Source of the DNA: Peptostreptococcus stomatis DSM 17678 | GTDB taxonomy: Bacteria; Bacillota; Clostridia; Peptostreptococcales; Peptostreptococcaceae | DNA length: 62,702 nucleotides | Assembly (NCBI RefSeq): GCF_000147675.1 | Contig: NZ_ADGQ01000032.1 | Location: forward strand, 1 to 62,702 | Reading direction: 5' to 3' | Shown: positions 9,494 to 17,997 of the stretch, piece after piece | Layout: the number at the start of each line of letters is the position of its first letter | How positions within the stretch are numbered: position 1 is the first letter of the stretch | Notes under the pieces: generated by a model | Seen by the model: only the letters and a program-made list of their open reading frames with translations | Told to the model about the DNA's origin: nothing | Databases searched by the model: none | Position numbers and translations under genes: made by a program

Positions 9494-10288
9494 ATGAGCA
9501 GTGTATACACAATGGGTATTGACATTGGATCAACATCATCAAAGTGTGTGATAATGAAGGATGGTAAGGAAATTGTAAGTGAAGGTGTAGTTAGCTTGGG
9601 TGCTGGAACTAAGGGTTCTGACCTAGTTATTGAGGAAGTGCTTGGTAAGGCAGGAATGACTTTCGATGAAATAGACCTAATCGTATCGACTGGATATGGT
9701 AGAAATAGCTATGAAAGAGCTGCCAAGACTGTTAGTGAGCTTAGTTGTCATGCCAAGGGTGGTGGATATATCTTTGGTGGTGCCGGAACTATTATAGATA
9801 TCGGTGGTCAGGATATAAAGGTATTGAAGCTAAATGACAAGGGTGGTCTTGTTAACTTCCTGATGAATGATAAGTGTGCTGCCGGTACAGGTAGGTTCTT
9901 GGAAGTTATGTCTGGCGTATTGGATGTAAAGCTAGATGAACTAGGGGAACTAGATGCCAAGGCTACAGAAGTTACACCAATCAGTTCTACATGTACAGTT
10001 TTTGCTGAGTCAGAAGTTATATCATGTATGGCTAAGAAGATTCCTCTAGAAAATATCATAAGAGGTATACACGCATCTGTTGCAACAAGGGTTGCTAGTT
10101 TGGCAAGAAGAGGTGGTTTGAAGACTCCTGTAGCCATGACAGGTGGAGTTAGTAAGAACAAGGGTATAGTAAGGGCTCTTAAAGAAGAACTAGAATGTGA
10201 TATCTTGATATCTCCTGATTCTCAGATGGCTGGTGCTATAGGTGCAGCCCTATATGCATATGACGAATACCAGAAGCAAAACGCTTAA
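9494..10288 (+). CDS. hadI: 2-hydroxyacyl-CoA dehydratase activator (HadI/HgdC-type ATPase)
   Basis: A 264-residue ASKHA-fold protein with the phosphate-binding motifs MGIDIGSTSSKCV, GTIIDIGGQD and MTGGVSKNKG. Two conserved cysteines (NDKCAAGTGRFLEVM and SSTCTVFAESEV) form the [4Fe-4S] cluster shared by the homodimer. The protein uses ATP to inject one electron into the dehydratase, after which the dehydratase turns over many times. In had/fld operons this gene usually sits upstream of the dehydratase subunits; here it lies about 9 kb downstream of hadC as its own unit, so it could be a second activator. AGGAGG lies 9-10 bases before the ATG. Confidence 0.9.
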   Translation: MSSVYTMGIDIGSTSSKCVIMKDGKEIVSEGVVSLGAGTKGSDLVIEEVLGKAGMTFDEIDLIVSTGYGRNSYERAAKTVSELSCHAKGGGYIFGGAGTIIDIGGQDIKVLKLNDKGGLVNFLMNDKCAAGTGRFLEVMSGVLDVKLDELGELDAKATEVTPISSTCTVFAESEVISCMAKKIPLENIIRGIHASVATRVASLARRGGLKTPVAMTGGVSKNKGIVRALKEELECDILISPDSQMAGAIGAALYAYDEYQKQNA

Positions 10289-10329
10289 TAAATATATAGA
10301 GATTTATAGTCTCTCTTAACTCGATTTGT

Positions 10330-10357
10330 TGGGGATCCTTTTTAGGGTCCCTTTTTG
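10330..10357 (+). terminator. terminator after the activator gene
   Basis: GGGATCC/GGGTCCC stem with one wobble, loop TTTTTA, followed by five T's. Confidence 0.8.
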
Positions 10358-10633
10358 TGTGTACTGTTTTTACAACTATAGTTGAAAGGAACTTTTTGCA
10401 AGAATTGTAGATTAACGGAATAAGGGACGATATAGGCTGATTACAGATATATTTTAATAGGTGAAATGCTTAAAAAAGATTATAAATATAAACAAAATGT
10501 TAAAAAATACAAAAATTTACAAAAAAATTCAAGAAAACGATACTATTCTCCTATAAATATGATAAAATATATATAAGTGAGTGGTTCTTGGATAACCTAC
10601 GATAATAAGACTTATGTTATAGGAGTGTATAGA
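10358..10633. other. AT-rich leader region before ptb, with a 12-bp palindrome
   Basis: No gene is seen. A perfect palindrome CAACTATAGTTG lies at 10373-10384. Near the gene the DNA is extremely A-rich, and a confident promoter could not be picked. An in-frame GTG at 10577 would add 19 residues to Ptb, but it has no family match and no ribosome site. Confidence 0.45.
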
Positions 10634-11554
10634 ATGATAAATCAGGATTATTTTATTAATTTAGCTAAGGAAAAAACTGGTGATGCAATTCAGACAGTCG
10701 CAGTTGCAGCACCACACGACTTAGCCACATTAGAATCTTTAAGAAATGCGGTTGATTTAGGATTTGCAAAGGCCATCCTAGTTGGTGATGAAAATATCAT
10801 CACAGATGTTGCCAAGGAAGGTAACTTAGATATATCTGATATGGAATTGGTACATGCAGAAGACTTGGCAGATGCGGCTCAGAAGTCTGTTGACCAGGTT
10901 ACTGCTGGTAAGGCTAGCTTGATAATGAAGGGTCTAATAGATACTTCTGTAATACTAAAGGCAGTAGTAAAGAAGGAAAATAACCTTAGAACAGGGAATA
11001 CCCTAAGTTATGTTGGTATCCTATTTAATGAAAACAAGGAAAAATACTACCTGACTTCTGATGGTGCCATGCTTATAGCCCCAGATGTTGACCAGAAAAA
11101 GGGTATAATAGAAAATGTTGTAGATGTTGCCCATGCCCTAGGAAATGAAATGCCAAAGGTGGCAATGATTTGTGCAAAGGAAAAATACTATGAAAAGATG
11201 CCAGCTACAGTAGATGCGGTTGCTCTACAGAGGATGAACCATGAAGGTGAAATCAAGGGTTGTATAGTAAGTGGACCATTACAGATGGACAATGCTGTTG
11301 ACCTACATGCCGTTGAAGTAAAGGGTATAGATGATCCAGTTGCAGGTTATGCGGACATCCTAATAGTTCCAGCAATCGAAGCTGGTAATGTACTACTTAA
11401 GACTGCTAAGTACCTAGGTGGATGGACATTCGGTGGTATAGTTGTTGGTGCTAAGGTACCAATCGTTGTATGTTCTAGGTCTGACGGAGAATCTGCTAAG
11501 CTAGTTTCTATAGCCGTTTCTTGTATGTTAGCTGCTAGGAATGCAGGAAAATAA
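10634..11554 (+). CDS. ptb: phosphate butyryltransferase (phosphotransbutyrylase)
   Basis: A 306-residue member of the phosphate acetyl/butyryltransferase family. It would exchange CoA for phosphate on butyryl-CoA or a branched acyl-CoA, giving the acyl phosphate used by an acyl kinase to make ATP. Family marks are ATLESLRNAVDLGFAKAILVGDE, LIMKGLIDTSVILKAV, CIVSGPLQMDNAVD and GAKVPIVVCSRSD. The ATG at 10634 is chosen because TAGGAGTG lies just upstream. No butyrate kinase follows: the next genes belong to tRNA modification. Substrate range cannot be read from sequence, though the nearby isocaproate-type genes suggest short or branched acyl groups. Confidence 0.88.
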   Translation: MINQDYFINLAKEKTGDAIQTVAVAAPHDLATLESLRNAVDLGFAKAILVGDENIITDVAKEGNLDISDMELVHAEDLADAAQKSVDQVTAGKASLIMKGLIDTSVILKAVVKKENNLRTGNTLSYVGILFNENKEKYYLTSDGAMLIAPDVDQKKGIIENVVDVAHALGNEMPKVAMICAKEKYYEKMPATVDAVALQRMNHEGEIKGCIVSGPLQMDNAVDLHAVEVKGIDDPVAGYADILIVPAIEAGNVLLKTAKYLGGWTFGGIVVGAKVPIVVCSRSDGESAKLVSIAVSCMLAARNAGK

Positions 11555-11654
11555 AAACCTATAGGGGTTTATGAGTCCATACCTAGATGTAATTTTTAGT
11601 ATATATGGACACGTGAAATTAGTAAACATATATTGATTATAATATTTATAAATG

Positions 11655-11727
11655 AGACACTACCCGAGTCTAGGGCTTTCAGATTTTATTGAGTTTGGAA
11701 GTCAATAGACTTGGGTAGTGTCTTTTT
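11655..11727 (+). terminator. long-stem terminator after ptb
   Basis: A 16-bp stem, GACACTACCCGAGTCT with AGACTTGGGTAGTGTC, closes a 34-base internal region that itself has partly complementary ends (CTTTCAGA... and ...GGAAG), followed by five T's. It is unusually long for a simple terminator. Confidence 0.82.
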
Positions 11728-11739
11728 AGGCATATTTAT

Positions 11740-11769
11740 TTGTGGGATAGAGTCTATTAATGGTATAAT
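11740..11769 (+). promoter_or_regulatory. candidate extended -10 promoter for tsaE operon
   Basis: TGGTATAAT (TATAAT at 11764-11769) fits an extended -10. The -35 (TTGTGG, 18-base spacer) is weak. Confidence 0.5.
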
Positions 11770-11797
11770 AATATTATTTGATGTATGAGGAGGCTAT

Positions 11798-12256
11798 ATG
11801 AAGAGTATTTATCTAGAAAATGAAAAAGCTACTTCCAGTCTAGGTAAAAAGATAGGGGAAGTTTTGTTTCCAGGAGCTATCTTGTGCCTAAATGGTGACT
11901 TGGGTGCTGGCAAGACCGCCCTTACAAAGTCTATTGCCCTTGGCCTGGATATAAAAGATGATATAACTAGTCCTACCTTTACTATAGTCAATGAATATGA
12001 GGAGGGCAGGTTAAAGCTAAACCACTTTGATGTATATAGGATAGGATCAAGTGATGAGATGTATGATATAGGTTTTGAAGAATATATAGGTTCTGAAGGA
12101 GTCTGTATTATAGAGTGGTCTCAGATAATAGAAGATGTATTACCTGATGAGAGGTTGGATATAAATATAAAGTATGAAGATGAGGGTAGGCGCCTGGAAT
12201 TTATACCTAGGGGCCAGGCCTATGAGAGGCTAGTAGAGGAGGTTACTAGAGGATGA
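11798..12256 (+). CDS. tsaE: tRNA t6A biosynthesis ATPase TsaE
   Basis: A 152-residue P-loop protein of the TsaBDE complex that makes N6-threonylcarbamoyladenosine at position 37 of ANN-decoding tRNAs. The Walker A motif is GDLGAGKTALTKS, followed by SPTFTIVNEY and HFDVYR, all typical of TsaE. The gene begins an operon and overlaps tsaB by four bases (ATGA). Together with the next four genes and rex it keeps the B. subtilis ydiB-ydiH order. Confidence 0.95.
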   Translation: MKSIYLENEKATSSLGKKIGEVLFPGAILCLNGDLGAGKTALTKSIALGLDIKDDITSPTFTIVNEYEEGRLKLNHFDVYRIGSSDEMYDIGFEEYIGSEGVCIIEWSQIIEDVLPDERLDINIKYEDEGRRLEFIPRGQAYERLVEEVTRG

Positions 12257-12972
12257 TTATTTTAGGTTTAGATACTTCGACTAGGGCTGCCAGCGTAGCC
12301 CTATGGTCAGATGGGGACTTGTTGGGAGAACTTGTGATAAATGACAAGAGGACCCACTCACAAAAGTTAATGCCCATGTTGGAGACCTTGTTCCAGTTGG
12401 CTAATATGAAGGTTGATGATGTGGACCTTCTGGCAGTTTGTATTGGTCCAGGTTCCTTTACGGGGATTAGGATAGCAATGGCAACTGTAAAGGCCCTTGG
12501 TCATGTAAGAAACCTGCCTATAGTAGGTGTAAATTCCCTAGAAAGCCTAGCCTATAATTTATATAATTGTCAGGCCAGACTAGTGCCAATTTTAGATGCC
12601 CAGGCTAGCCAGGTATATTCTGCCATATATGAAAACATAGATGGGGGACCAAGGCTAGTTAGGGATATAAGGGTTGTGGATATAGATGACCTGGTAGAAG
12701 AAGTAAAAGATCTTGATGGACGGACTATATTCTTGGGTGAAGGTCTCAACAAGTATAAGGACAAGTTAAGAGACCTAGGTCCTAATATAAGCTTGGCATC
12801 TAATAATACAAATGTATCCAGGGCAGCTAGTGTATGTGCATGTGCCTTATACAAGTATACTATGAGACAAGATATCCATACCTGCTATGATATAATGCCT
12901 ATGTACATTAGAAAGTCTCAGGCAGAGGTTCAATATGAAGAAAAGCAGAGGGCTATGAAAAATGATTTATAG
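12253..12972 (+). CDS. tsaB: tRNA t6A biosynthesis protein TsaB
   Basis: A 239-residue ASKHA-fold, catalytically inactive partner of TsaD. It scaffolds the TsaB-TsaD heterodimer. Family marks are ILGLDTSTRAASVAL near the N-terminus, KLMPMLETLF and GPGSFTGIRIAMATVKAL. Start and stop both overlap neighbours (4 bases with tsaE, 11 with rimI), a sign of translational coupling. Confidence 0.95.
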   Translation: MIILGLDTSTRAASVALWSDGDLLGELVINDKRTHSQKLMPMLETLFQLANMKVDDVDLLAVCIGPGSFTGIRIAMATVKALGHVRNLPIVGVNSLESLAYNLYNCQARLVPILDAQASQVYSAIYENIDGGPRLVRDIRVVDIDDLVEEVKDLDGRTIFLGEGLNKYKDKLRDLGPNISLASNNTNVSRAASVCACALYKYTMRQDIHTCYDIMPMYIRKSQAEVQYEEKQRAMKNDL

Positions 12973-13408
12973 AAGGATGACTGTCGATGATATAGAGGGG
13001 GTTTATGAGGTAGAAGTATCTGCCTTTGAGGACCCTTGGTCATATAACTCCCTAAGGGGGGAACTAAAGAACAAACTGTCAAGATATATAGTAGCAGAAG
13101 AAGATGGCAAGATAGTAGGCTATGTCGGGGCCTGGTATATATTAGATGAAGCCCATATTACAAATGTGGCTGTACACAAGGATTTTAGGGGGAAAAAGAT
13201 AGGTAATGGTCTTATTGAAGCCCTAATTGATATGTGTGACAGGGATAAGATGGCTTCCATAACCCTAGAGGTAAGGTCTGGAAATTTTGTGGCCCAGGGC
13301 CTATACAAGAAGTATGGCTTCTTGGCAGGCGGTGTTAGGAAGGAATACTATACGAACAATAGGGAAGATGCAATAATAATGTGGAAACAGCTCAGGGAGG
13401 TGTTTTAG
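12962..13408 (+). CDS. rimI: ribosomal protein S18-alanine N-acetyltransferase
   Basis: A 148-residue GNAT acetyltransferase. The acetyl-CoA-binding motif A is NVAVHKDFRGKKIGNGLIEAL and the C-terminal YKKYGF block is present. RimI acetylates the N-terminus of ribosomal protein S18, and possibly other proteins. Its position between tsaB and tsaD is conserved in Firmicutes. The start overlaps the end of tsaB. Confidence 0.9.
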   Translation: MIYRRMTVDDIEGVYEVEVSAFEDPWSYNSLRGELKNKLSRYIVAEEDGKIVGYVGAWYILDEAHITNVAVHKDFRGKKIGNGLIEALIDMCDRDKMASITLEVRSGNFVAQGLYKKYGFLAGGVRKEYYTNNREDAIIMWKQLREVF

Positions 13409-13411
13409 TAA

Positions 13412-14431
13412 GTGAGTGATATTATAACTTTAGCTATAGAGAGTAGTTGTGACGAAACAGCCTGTGCCATCACTAGAAATGGTAGGGAGGTCCTTGCCAA
13501 TATCATATCTACTCAGATAGATATACATAAAAAATTCGGAGGCGTAGTGCCAGAAGTGGCATCCAGAAAGCATATAGAGAATATAGATCCGGTAGTCCAG
13601 GAGGCCCTGGATACAGCTGGTATGACTTTTTATGATATAGACCATATTGCTGTTACATATGGTCCCGGTTTGGTAGGAGCCTTACTAGTGGGCCTATCCT
13701 ATGCCAAGGCCTTGGCCTTTGGACTAGGCAAGCCCCTTGTTGGTGTAAATCATATAGAGGGCCATCTTTCTGCCAACTATATAGAACACAAGGACCTAAA
13801 ACCTCCTTTTATCACCCTGATAGTATCAGGTGGCCATACCCACCTTGTAGAAGTAAATGGCTATGGCAAGTATGAAATCTTGGGCAAAACCAAGGATGAT
13901 GCCTCTGGTGAGGCCTTTGACAAGGTTGCAAGGGCCATGAATTTAGGCTATCCTGGTGGTCCTATAGTTGACAGGCTTGCCAAAAAGGGTAATCCCAAGG
14001 CCATAGACTTTCCGAGGGCATGTATCCATGAGGAGGGGTATGACTTTAGTTTTAGTGGTCTTAAGTCTTCTGTATTAAACTATTTAAACTCAATGAAGAT
14101 GAAGAATATAGAGGTCGTTCCAGAGGATGTCTGTGCATCTTTTCAGGCCGCGGTTGTAGATGTCTTGACTGATAAGGCGATAAAGGCCTGTAAGGATAAG
14201 GGCTACAAGACTATAACCCTATCTGGTGGAGTTGCATCAAATTCTGGCCTAAGAGACCAGATGGCAGACCTATGTGCCAGAGAAGGTATAGATTTAAGGT
14301 ATCCACCCCTAGTCCTTTGTACAGACAATGCAGCCATGATAGCCTGTGCAGGTTACTATAGGTATATGGCGGGTAGGAGAGATAGCATGGACCTAAATGC
14401 CCTTCCTAACCTAAAGATAGACCAGGAATAG
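13412..14431 (+). CDS. tsaD: tRNA N6-adenosine threonylcarbamoyltransferase TsaD
   Basis: A 339-residue ASKHA metalloenzyme that transfers threonylcarbamoyl from TC-AMP to A37 of tRNA. Key features: [13 protein letters not shown], the iron-binding HIEGH motif ([12 protein letters not shown]), SGGHTHLV, and [13 protein letters not shown] with [12 protein letters not shown] near the end. It starts at GTG behind GGGAGG, three bases after rimI. Length is normal. Confidence 0.96.
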   Translation: MSDIITLAIESSCDETACAITRNGREVLANIISTQIDIHKKFGGVVPEVASRKHIENIDPVVQEALDTAGMTFYDIDHIAVTYGPGLVGALLVGLSYAKALAFGLGKPLVGVNHIEGHLSANYIEHKDLKPPFITLIVSGGHTHLVEVNGYGKYEILGKTKDDASGEAFDKVARAMNLGYPGGPIVDRLAKKGNPKAIDFPRACIHEEGYDFSFSGLKSSVLNYLNSMKMKNIEVVPEDVCASFQAAVVDVLTDKAIKACKDKGYKTITLSGGVASNSGLRDQMADLCAREGIDLRYPPLVLCTDNAAMIACAGYYRYMAGRRDSMDLNALPNLKIDQE

Positions 14432-14446
14432 AATGGGGGTAGGTCT

Positions 14447-16378
14447 ATGATAATGTTATCGTGTAATAAGGTCTCCAAGACTTTTGGAGTGGAGACCATA
14501 TTAGAAAATATTTCCTTTTCGGTAAATGAGGGGGACAAGATAGGTATAGTAGGGGTAAATGGTACTGGAAAAACGACCCTATTTAAGGTGATAACAGGTA
14601 TATTACCCCATGATAGGGGGGAAATTTTTACCTCAAAGAATTGTAGGTTGGGGTATTTAGAACAGAATACCAACTTTTACTCGGAAAAGACTATATATGA
14701 TGAAGTAGTCTCTGTCTTCTCTGACCTTATAGGGGCAGAGGAAGAACTGAGGAGTTTGGAACACCAGATAGCCAGTCTATCTGACAAGGGGGGTTCATCG
14801 GGAGACCAATTAAAAAAGACCATGGACACCTATGGTAAAAAATATGAGGAATTTGAAAAAAATAATGGATATGCCTATAAGAGTGAAGTAAGAGGAACTT
14901 TAAAGGGTCTAGGCTTTAGTGATGAAGAAATGGACAAGCCTGTAAATGTCCTGTCAGGAGGAGAAAAGACCAGGGTCTTACTAGCCAAACTCCTTCTGAG
15001 CAAGCCGTCACTTTTGCTACTAGATGAACCTACCAACCACCTGGATGCTGATGCCATAGAATGGTTGGAAGGTTTTTTAAGGTCTTATGAGGAAACTATA
15101 ATGATTATTTCTCATGATAGGTACTTCCTGGACCAGTCTGTAAACAGGATTTTTGAAATGGAAAACAAACACCTGACGACCTATAATGGAAACTATACAG
15201 ACTATCAGAAACAGGCTAAGATCAATAGGGAGATAAGGCTAAGGCAGTATGAAAACCAGCAAAGGGACATAAAAAAGCAGGAAGAATCAATAGAAAGACT
15301 CAAGGCCTATGGTAGGGAAAAGCACCTTAAGAGGGCCAGGTCTAAGGAAAAAATGCTAGACAAGGTAGATAGATTAGAAAAACCACAAGAGCTGAGAAAA
15401 AAGGCTAGGTTTAACTTTGTCCTAAGACACCATAGTGGTAATGATGTCCTAAAGGTCCAGGGCCTGGCCAAGTCATTTGATGATAGAAAGCTATTTGAGG
15501 GTGTGGACTTTGACCTATATAGGGGGGAGAAGGTTGCCTTGATAGGGCCAAACGGAGTAGGTAAGTCCACCCTATTTAAGATTATTATGGGGGATGAAAG
15601 TCAGGACCATGGTGACTACAAGCTTGGTCAAGGGGTGGATATAGCCTACTTCCACCAGGAACAGAAGTCCCTAAACTTGGAAAATACTATTATAGACGAG
15701 GTTTGGGATGACAATCCTCATATGACCCAAACAGAGGTTAGGAACCTCTTGGGAGCCTTCCTATTTGAAGGGGAAGATGTATTCAAAAGCATAAGGAGTC
15801 TGAGCGGTGGTGAAAGGGCCAGGGTTGCCATATTAAAGTTAATCCTATCAAGGTCAAACCTCCTACTACTGGATGAGCCTACCAATCACCTGGATATAGA
15901 TTCGAAGGAAGTTCTTGAAGATGCCCTAAAAGAATACGAAGGGACCCTATTAACCATATCGCATGATAGATATTTCCTTAACACAGTTGTCGACAGAATC
16001 CTGGTACTTAAACCAGATGGGGTAGAAGAATATTTGGGTAATTACGAATATTATCAAAATAAGAAGAAACAGGAGTCTGAAAAGAGCTACTTGGCTGATA
16101 TGGAAGACCAGGTAAGCAAGACGAAGACCCAGATAAGGGAAGAAAGAAGACGGGAAAAAGAGCTTAAAAAGAATGAAAATAAGGCCAAAAAACTAATAAA
16201 AGATTTAGAAGTCGAAATAGAATTAACTGAGAAACAAATCGGTGGTCTAGACCATATGCTTTGTCAAGAAGAGGTCTACACTAGTCCAGAGCGTATGAAA
16301 GAGGTCAATCAGGAAAAAAGTGACCTTGAAAAGCGTTTATCCAAATTATACGATAAATGGGAACAAATAATAGGATAA
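14447..16378 (+). CDS. ABC-F family ATPase, YdiF-like
   Basis: A 643-residue soluble protein with two ABC domains and no membrane segments. Domain 1: Walker A GVNGTGKTT, signature LSGGEKTRV, Walker B LLLLDEPTNHLD. Domain 2: GPNGVGKST, LSGGERARV, LLLLDEPTNHLD. A charged linker (about 240-330) joins them, and the C-terminal tail (about 540-643) is a Lys/Glu-rich coiled coil. B. subtilis YdiF is about the same size and sits at the same place between tsaD and rex. ABC-F proteins act on the ribosome; nothing here indicates antibiotic resistance. ATG codons at 14447 and 14453 are both possible starts. Confidence 0.9.
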   Translation: MIMLSCNKVSKTFGVETILENISFSVNEGDKIGIVGVNGTGKTTLFKVITGILPHDRGEIFTSKNCRLGYLEQNTNFYSEKTIYDEVVSVFSDLIGAEEELRSLEHQIASLSDKGGSSGDQLKKTMDTYGKKYEEFEKNNGYAYKSEVRGTLKGLGFSDEEMDKPVNVLSGGEKTRVLLAKLLLSKPSLLLLDEPTNHLDADAIEWLEGFLRSYEETIMIISHDRYFLDQSVNRIFEMENKHLTTYNGNYTDYQKQAKINREIRLRQYENQQRDIKKQEESIERLKAYGREKHLKRARSKEKMLDKVDRLEKPQELRKKARFNFVLRHHSGNDVLKVQGLAKSFDDRKLFEGVDFDLYRGEKVALIGPNGVGKSTLFKIIMGDESQDHGDYKLGQGVDIAYFHQEQKSLNLENTIIDEVWDDNPHMTQTEVRNLLGAFLFEGEDVFKSIRSLSGGERARVAILKLILSRSNLLLLDEPTNHLDIDSKEVLEDALKEYEGTLLTISHDRYFLNTVVDRILVLKPDGVEEYLGNYEYYQNKKKQESEKSYLADMEDQVSKTKTQIREERRREKELKKNENKAKKLIKDLEVEIELTEKQIGGLDHMLCQEEVYTSPERMKEVNQEKSDLEKRLSKLYDKWEQIIG

Positions 16379-16442
16379 AAAGTGTTTTAAATTTATCGAA
16401 AATGGGGTATAATATATATTATAATTGTGTAAAATGCTAGAG

Positions 16443-16460
16443 TTGACTCTTTTTTAACAA
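16443..16460 (+). promoter_or_regulatory. candidate Rex operator upstream of rex
   Basis: An 18-base site ends in a perfect Rex half-site TTAACAA and begins with TTG at the correct distance for TTGTTAA-N4-TTAACAA; the rest of the left half is degenerate. It lies 48 bases before the rex start codon, which fits autoregulation. The match is only partial. Confidence 0.4.
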
Positions 16461-16507
16461 GAATCAGCTTATGACTTTATAAAATATAGGATACTAGGAG
16501 GACTAGA

Positions 16508-17143
16508 ATGGGAAATAAGAATATTTCGATGGCCGTAATCAGGAGATTACCTAAGTATTATAGATATTTGGCAGACTTATTGTCAAAAGATGTGCAGAGG
16601 ATATCTTCAAAAGAATTAAGTGAAATAATAGGATTTACAGCTTCTCAGATTAGACAGGACCTGAACAACTTTGGTGGTTTTGGTCAGCAAGGATATGGAT
16701 ATAATGTAGAGGCTCTTCACAAGGAAATAGGTAAGATACTTGGACTGGATAGGAAGTACCGTGCAATTTTGATAGGTGCTGGTAACCTGGGTCAGGCCTT
16801 AACTAACTATACTGGTTTTAGACTTGCTGGATTTGAAACAATAGCAGTCTTTGACGCTAATCCAAAGATGATAGGTCTAAAGATCAGAGATTTTGAAATA
16901 ATGGATTCAGATAATGTAGAAGAGTTTGTTAGGGAGAATGATGTAGATATAGCTATAGTATGTATACCTAAAAACGGTGCCCAACTTGTAGCGGATAAAC
17001 TTGTTAGGGCTGGTATAAAGGGTATTTGGAATTTTGCTCCAATAGACCTTGAAGTACCAAGTGACATTATAGTAGAGAATGTAAACTTGACAGAGAGTTT
17101 ATTTACCCTTTCTTACTTGATGAAGGAAAATTTAGAAGGTTAA
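16508..17143 (+). CDS. rex: redox-sensing transcriptional repressor Rex
   Basis: A 211-residue repressor that senses the NADH/NAD+ ratio. The N-terminal winged helix (RLPKYYRYLADLL, SKELSEIIGFTASQIRQDL) binds DNA, and the Rossmann domain has ILIGAGNLGQAL for NAD(H). In fermenting clostridia Rex controls genes for NADH reoxidation, such as butyrate, alcohol and hydroxyacid formation; ldhA, acdB-etfBA, ptb and hydrogenase in this window are plausible targets, but no clean Rex box was found next to them. AGGAGG precedes the ATG. Confidence 0.96.
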   Translation: MGNKNISMAVIRRLPKYYRYLADLLSKDVQRISSKELSEIIGFTASQIRQDLNNFGGFGQQGYGYNVEALHKEIGKILGLDRKYRAILIGAGNLGQALTNYTGFRLAGFETIAVFDANPKMIGLKIRDFEIMDSDNVEEFVRENDVDIAIVCIPKNGAQLVADKLVRAGIKGIWNFAPIDLEVPSDIIVENVNLTESLFTLSYLMKENLEG

Positions 17144-17174
17144 ATTTAATTAGATATTATAATTAGAATATGTA

Positions 17175-17217
17175 GATATAGGATAGGGGCTAGACCTTAA
17201 TCCTATATCTTTTTTTT
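17175..17217 (+). terminator. terminator after rex
   Basis: GATATAGGAT/ATCCTATATC stem followed by eight T's. From here to the ferredoxin promoter (17218-17465) the DNA is AT-rich with no gene recognised. Confidence 0.9.
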
Positions 17218-17465
17218 ATATATTATTTTAAAAGAATAATAAGGGTTTATAGTCGAAGTTATAATATAATGGATAAATAGTATGTAGATCGTATAATACT
17301 GGATGAAAATACATAACTACTGATAATGAAAGTAAATCATTATAGATATTCAATTCTCAATTAATATAAAATACATGGAAAGTTGATAAAAATAGGAAAT
17401 AAAAAAACGAGTAATAACAAGGGTTATAAGTGTTAATAAATTTTTTTATTTTTTTAAAAAATCAA

Positions 17466-17494
17466 TTGCAAAAAGACAGAGACTTTGTTATAAT
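17466..17494 (+). promoter_or_regulatory. ferredoxin promoter
   Basis: TTGCAA at 17466-17471, a 17-base spacer, TATAAT at 17489-17494. A strong consensus for an abundant protein. Confidence 0.83.
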
Positions 17495-17535
17495 AAGTCT
17501 ATCGATAAAATATAATTAATTAGGAGGAAATGAAA

Positions 17536-17703
17536 ATGGCATATGTAATTAAAGATTCTTGTATAGCTTGTGGTGCTTGTGCAGCTGAATGTCCAGTATC
17601 TTGTATATCTGAAGGAGATATCTACACTATAGATGCTTCAGCTTGTATCGATTGTGGATCATGTGCTGGTGTTTGTCCAGTTGATGCTCCTCAGCCAGAA
17701 TAA
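17536..17703 (+). CDS. clostridial-type 2[4Fe-4S] ferredoxin
   Basis: A 55-residue ferredoxin. Two cysteine clusters are complete: CIACGACAAECP and CIDCGSCAGVCP, each CxxCxxCxxxCP. It is the soluble low-potential electron carrier for enzymes such as Etf, hydrogenase and the dehydratase activator. Of two in-frame ATGs (17530, 17536) the second is chosen because TAGGAGG at 17521-17527 would be only two bases from the first. It is a single-gene transcript between its own promoter and terminator. Confidence 0.96.
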   Translation: MAYVIKDSCIACGACAAECPVSCISEGDIYTIDASACIDCGSCAGVCPVDAPQPE

Positions 17704-17753
17704 TAGCAAGAGCAAATTTAGAATTTAAGGGACCCAATAAAGGCCCTATGACT

Positions 17754-17786
17754 ACCGAATGTGGAGACACATTCGGTATTTTTTTT
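17754..17786 (+). terminator. terminator after ferredoxin gene
   Basis: ACCGAATGTG/CACATTCGGT stem, loop GAGA, T-run. Strong. Confidence 0.92.
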
Positions 17787-17997
17787 AATCATTTAAGATA
17801 ATTAATATAGGACAAAAAATATTGTTAAAATATAAATTATTATACACTATTTAACTTACATGTGTTATAATTCTATTAGGGCAGGAAAATGTTTCTTTAG
17901 CACAGGAAAGGGATTTTCGAATCACTTTTTGTGCTTAAAATATGTTTTTCTGGAATAAATAAAATTTAGAGTATCTTAAATTTAAGGAGGCTTACAA

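Noticed and set aside
10577-10633. GTG start giving Ptb 19 more residues
   Set aside because: No ribosome site, no match to the family N-terminus; ATG 10634 follows AGGAGTG.
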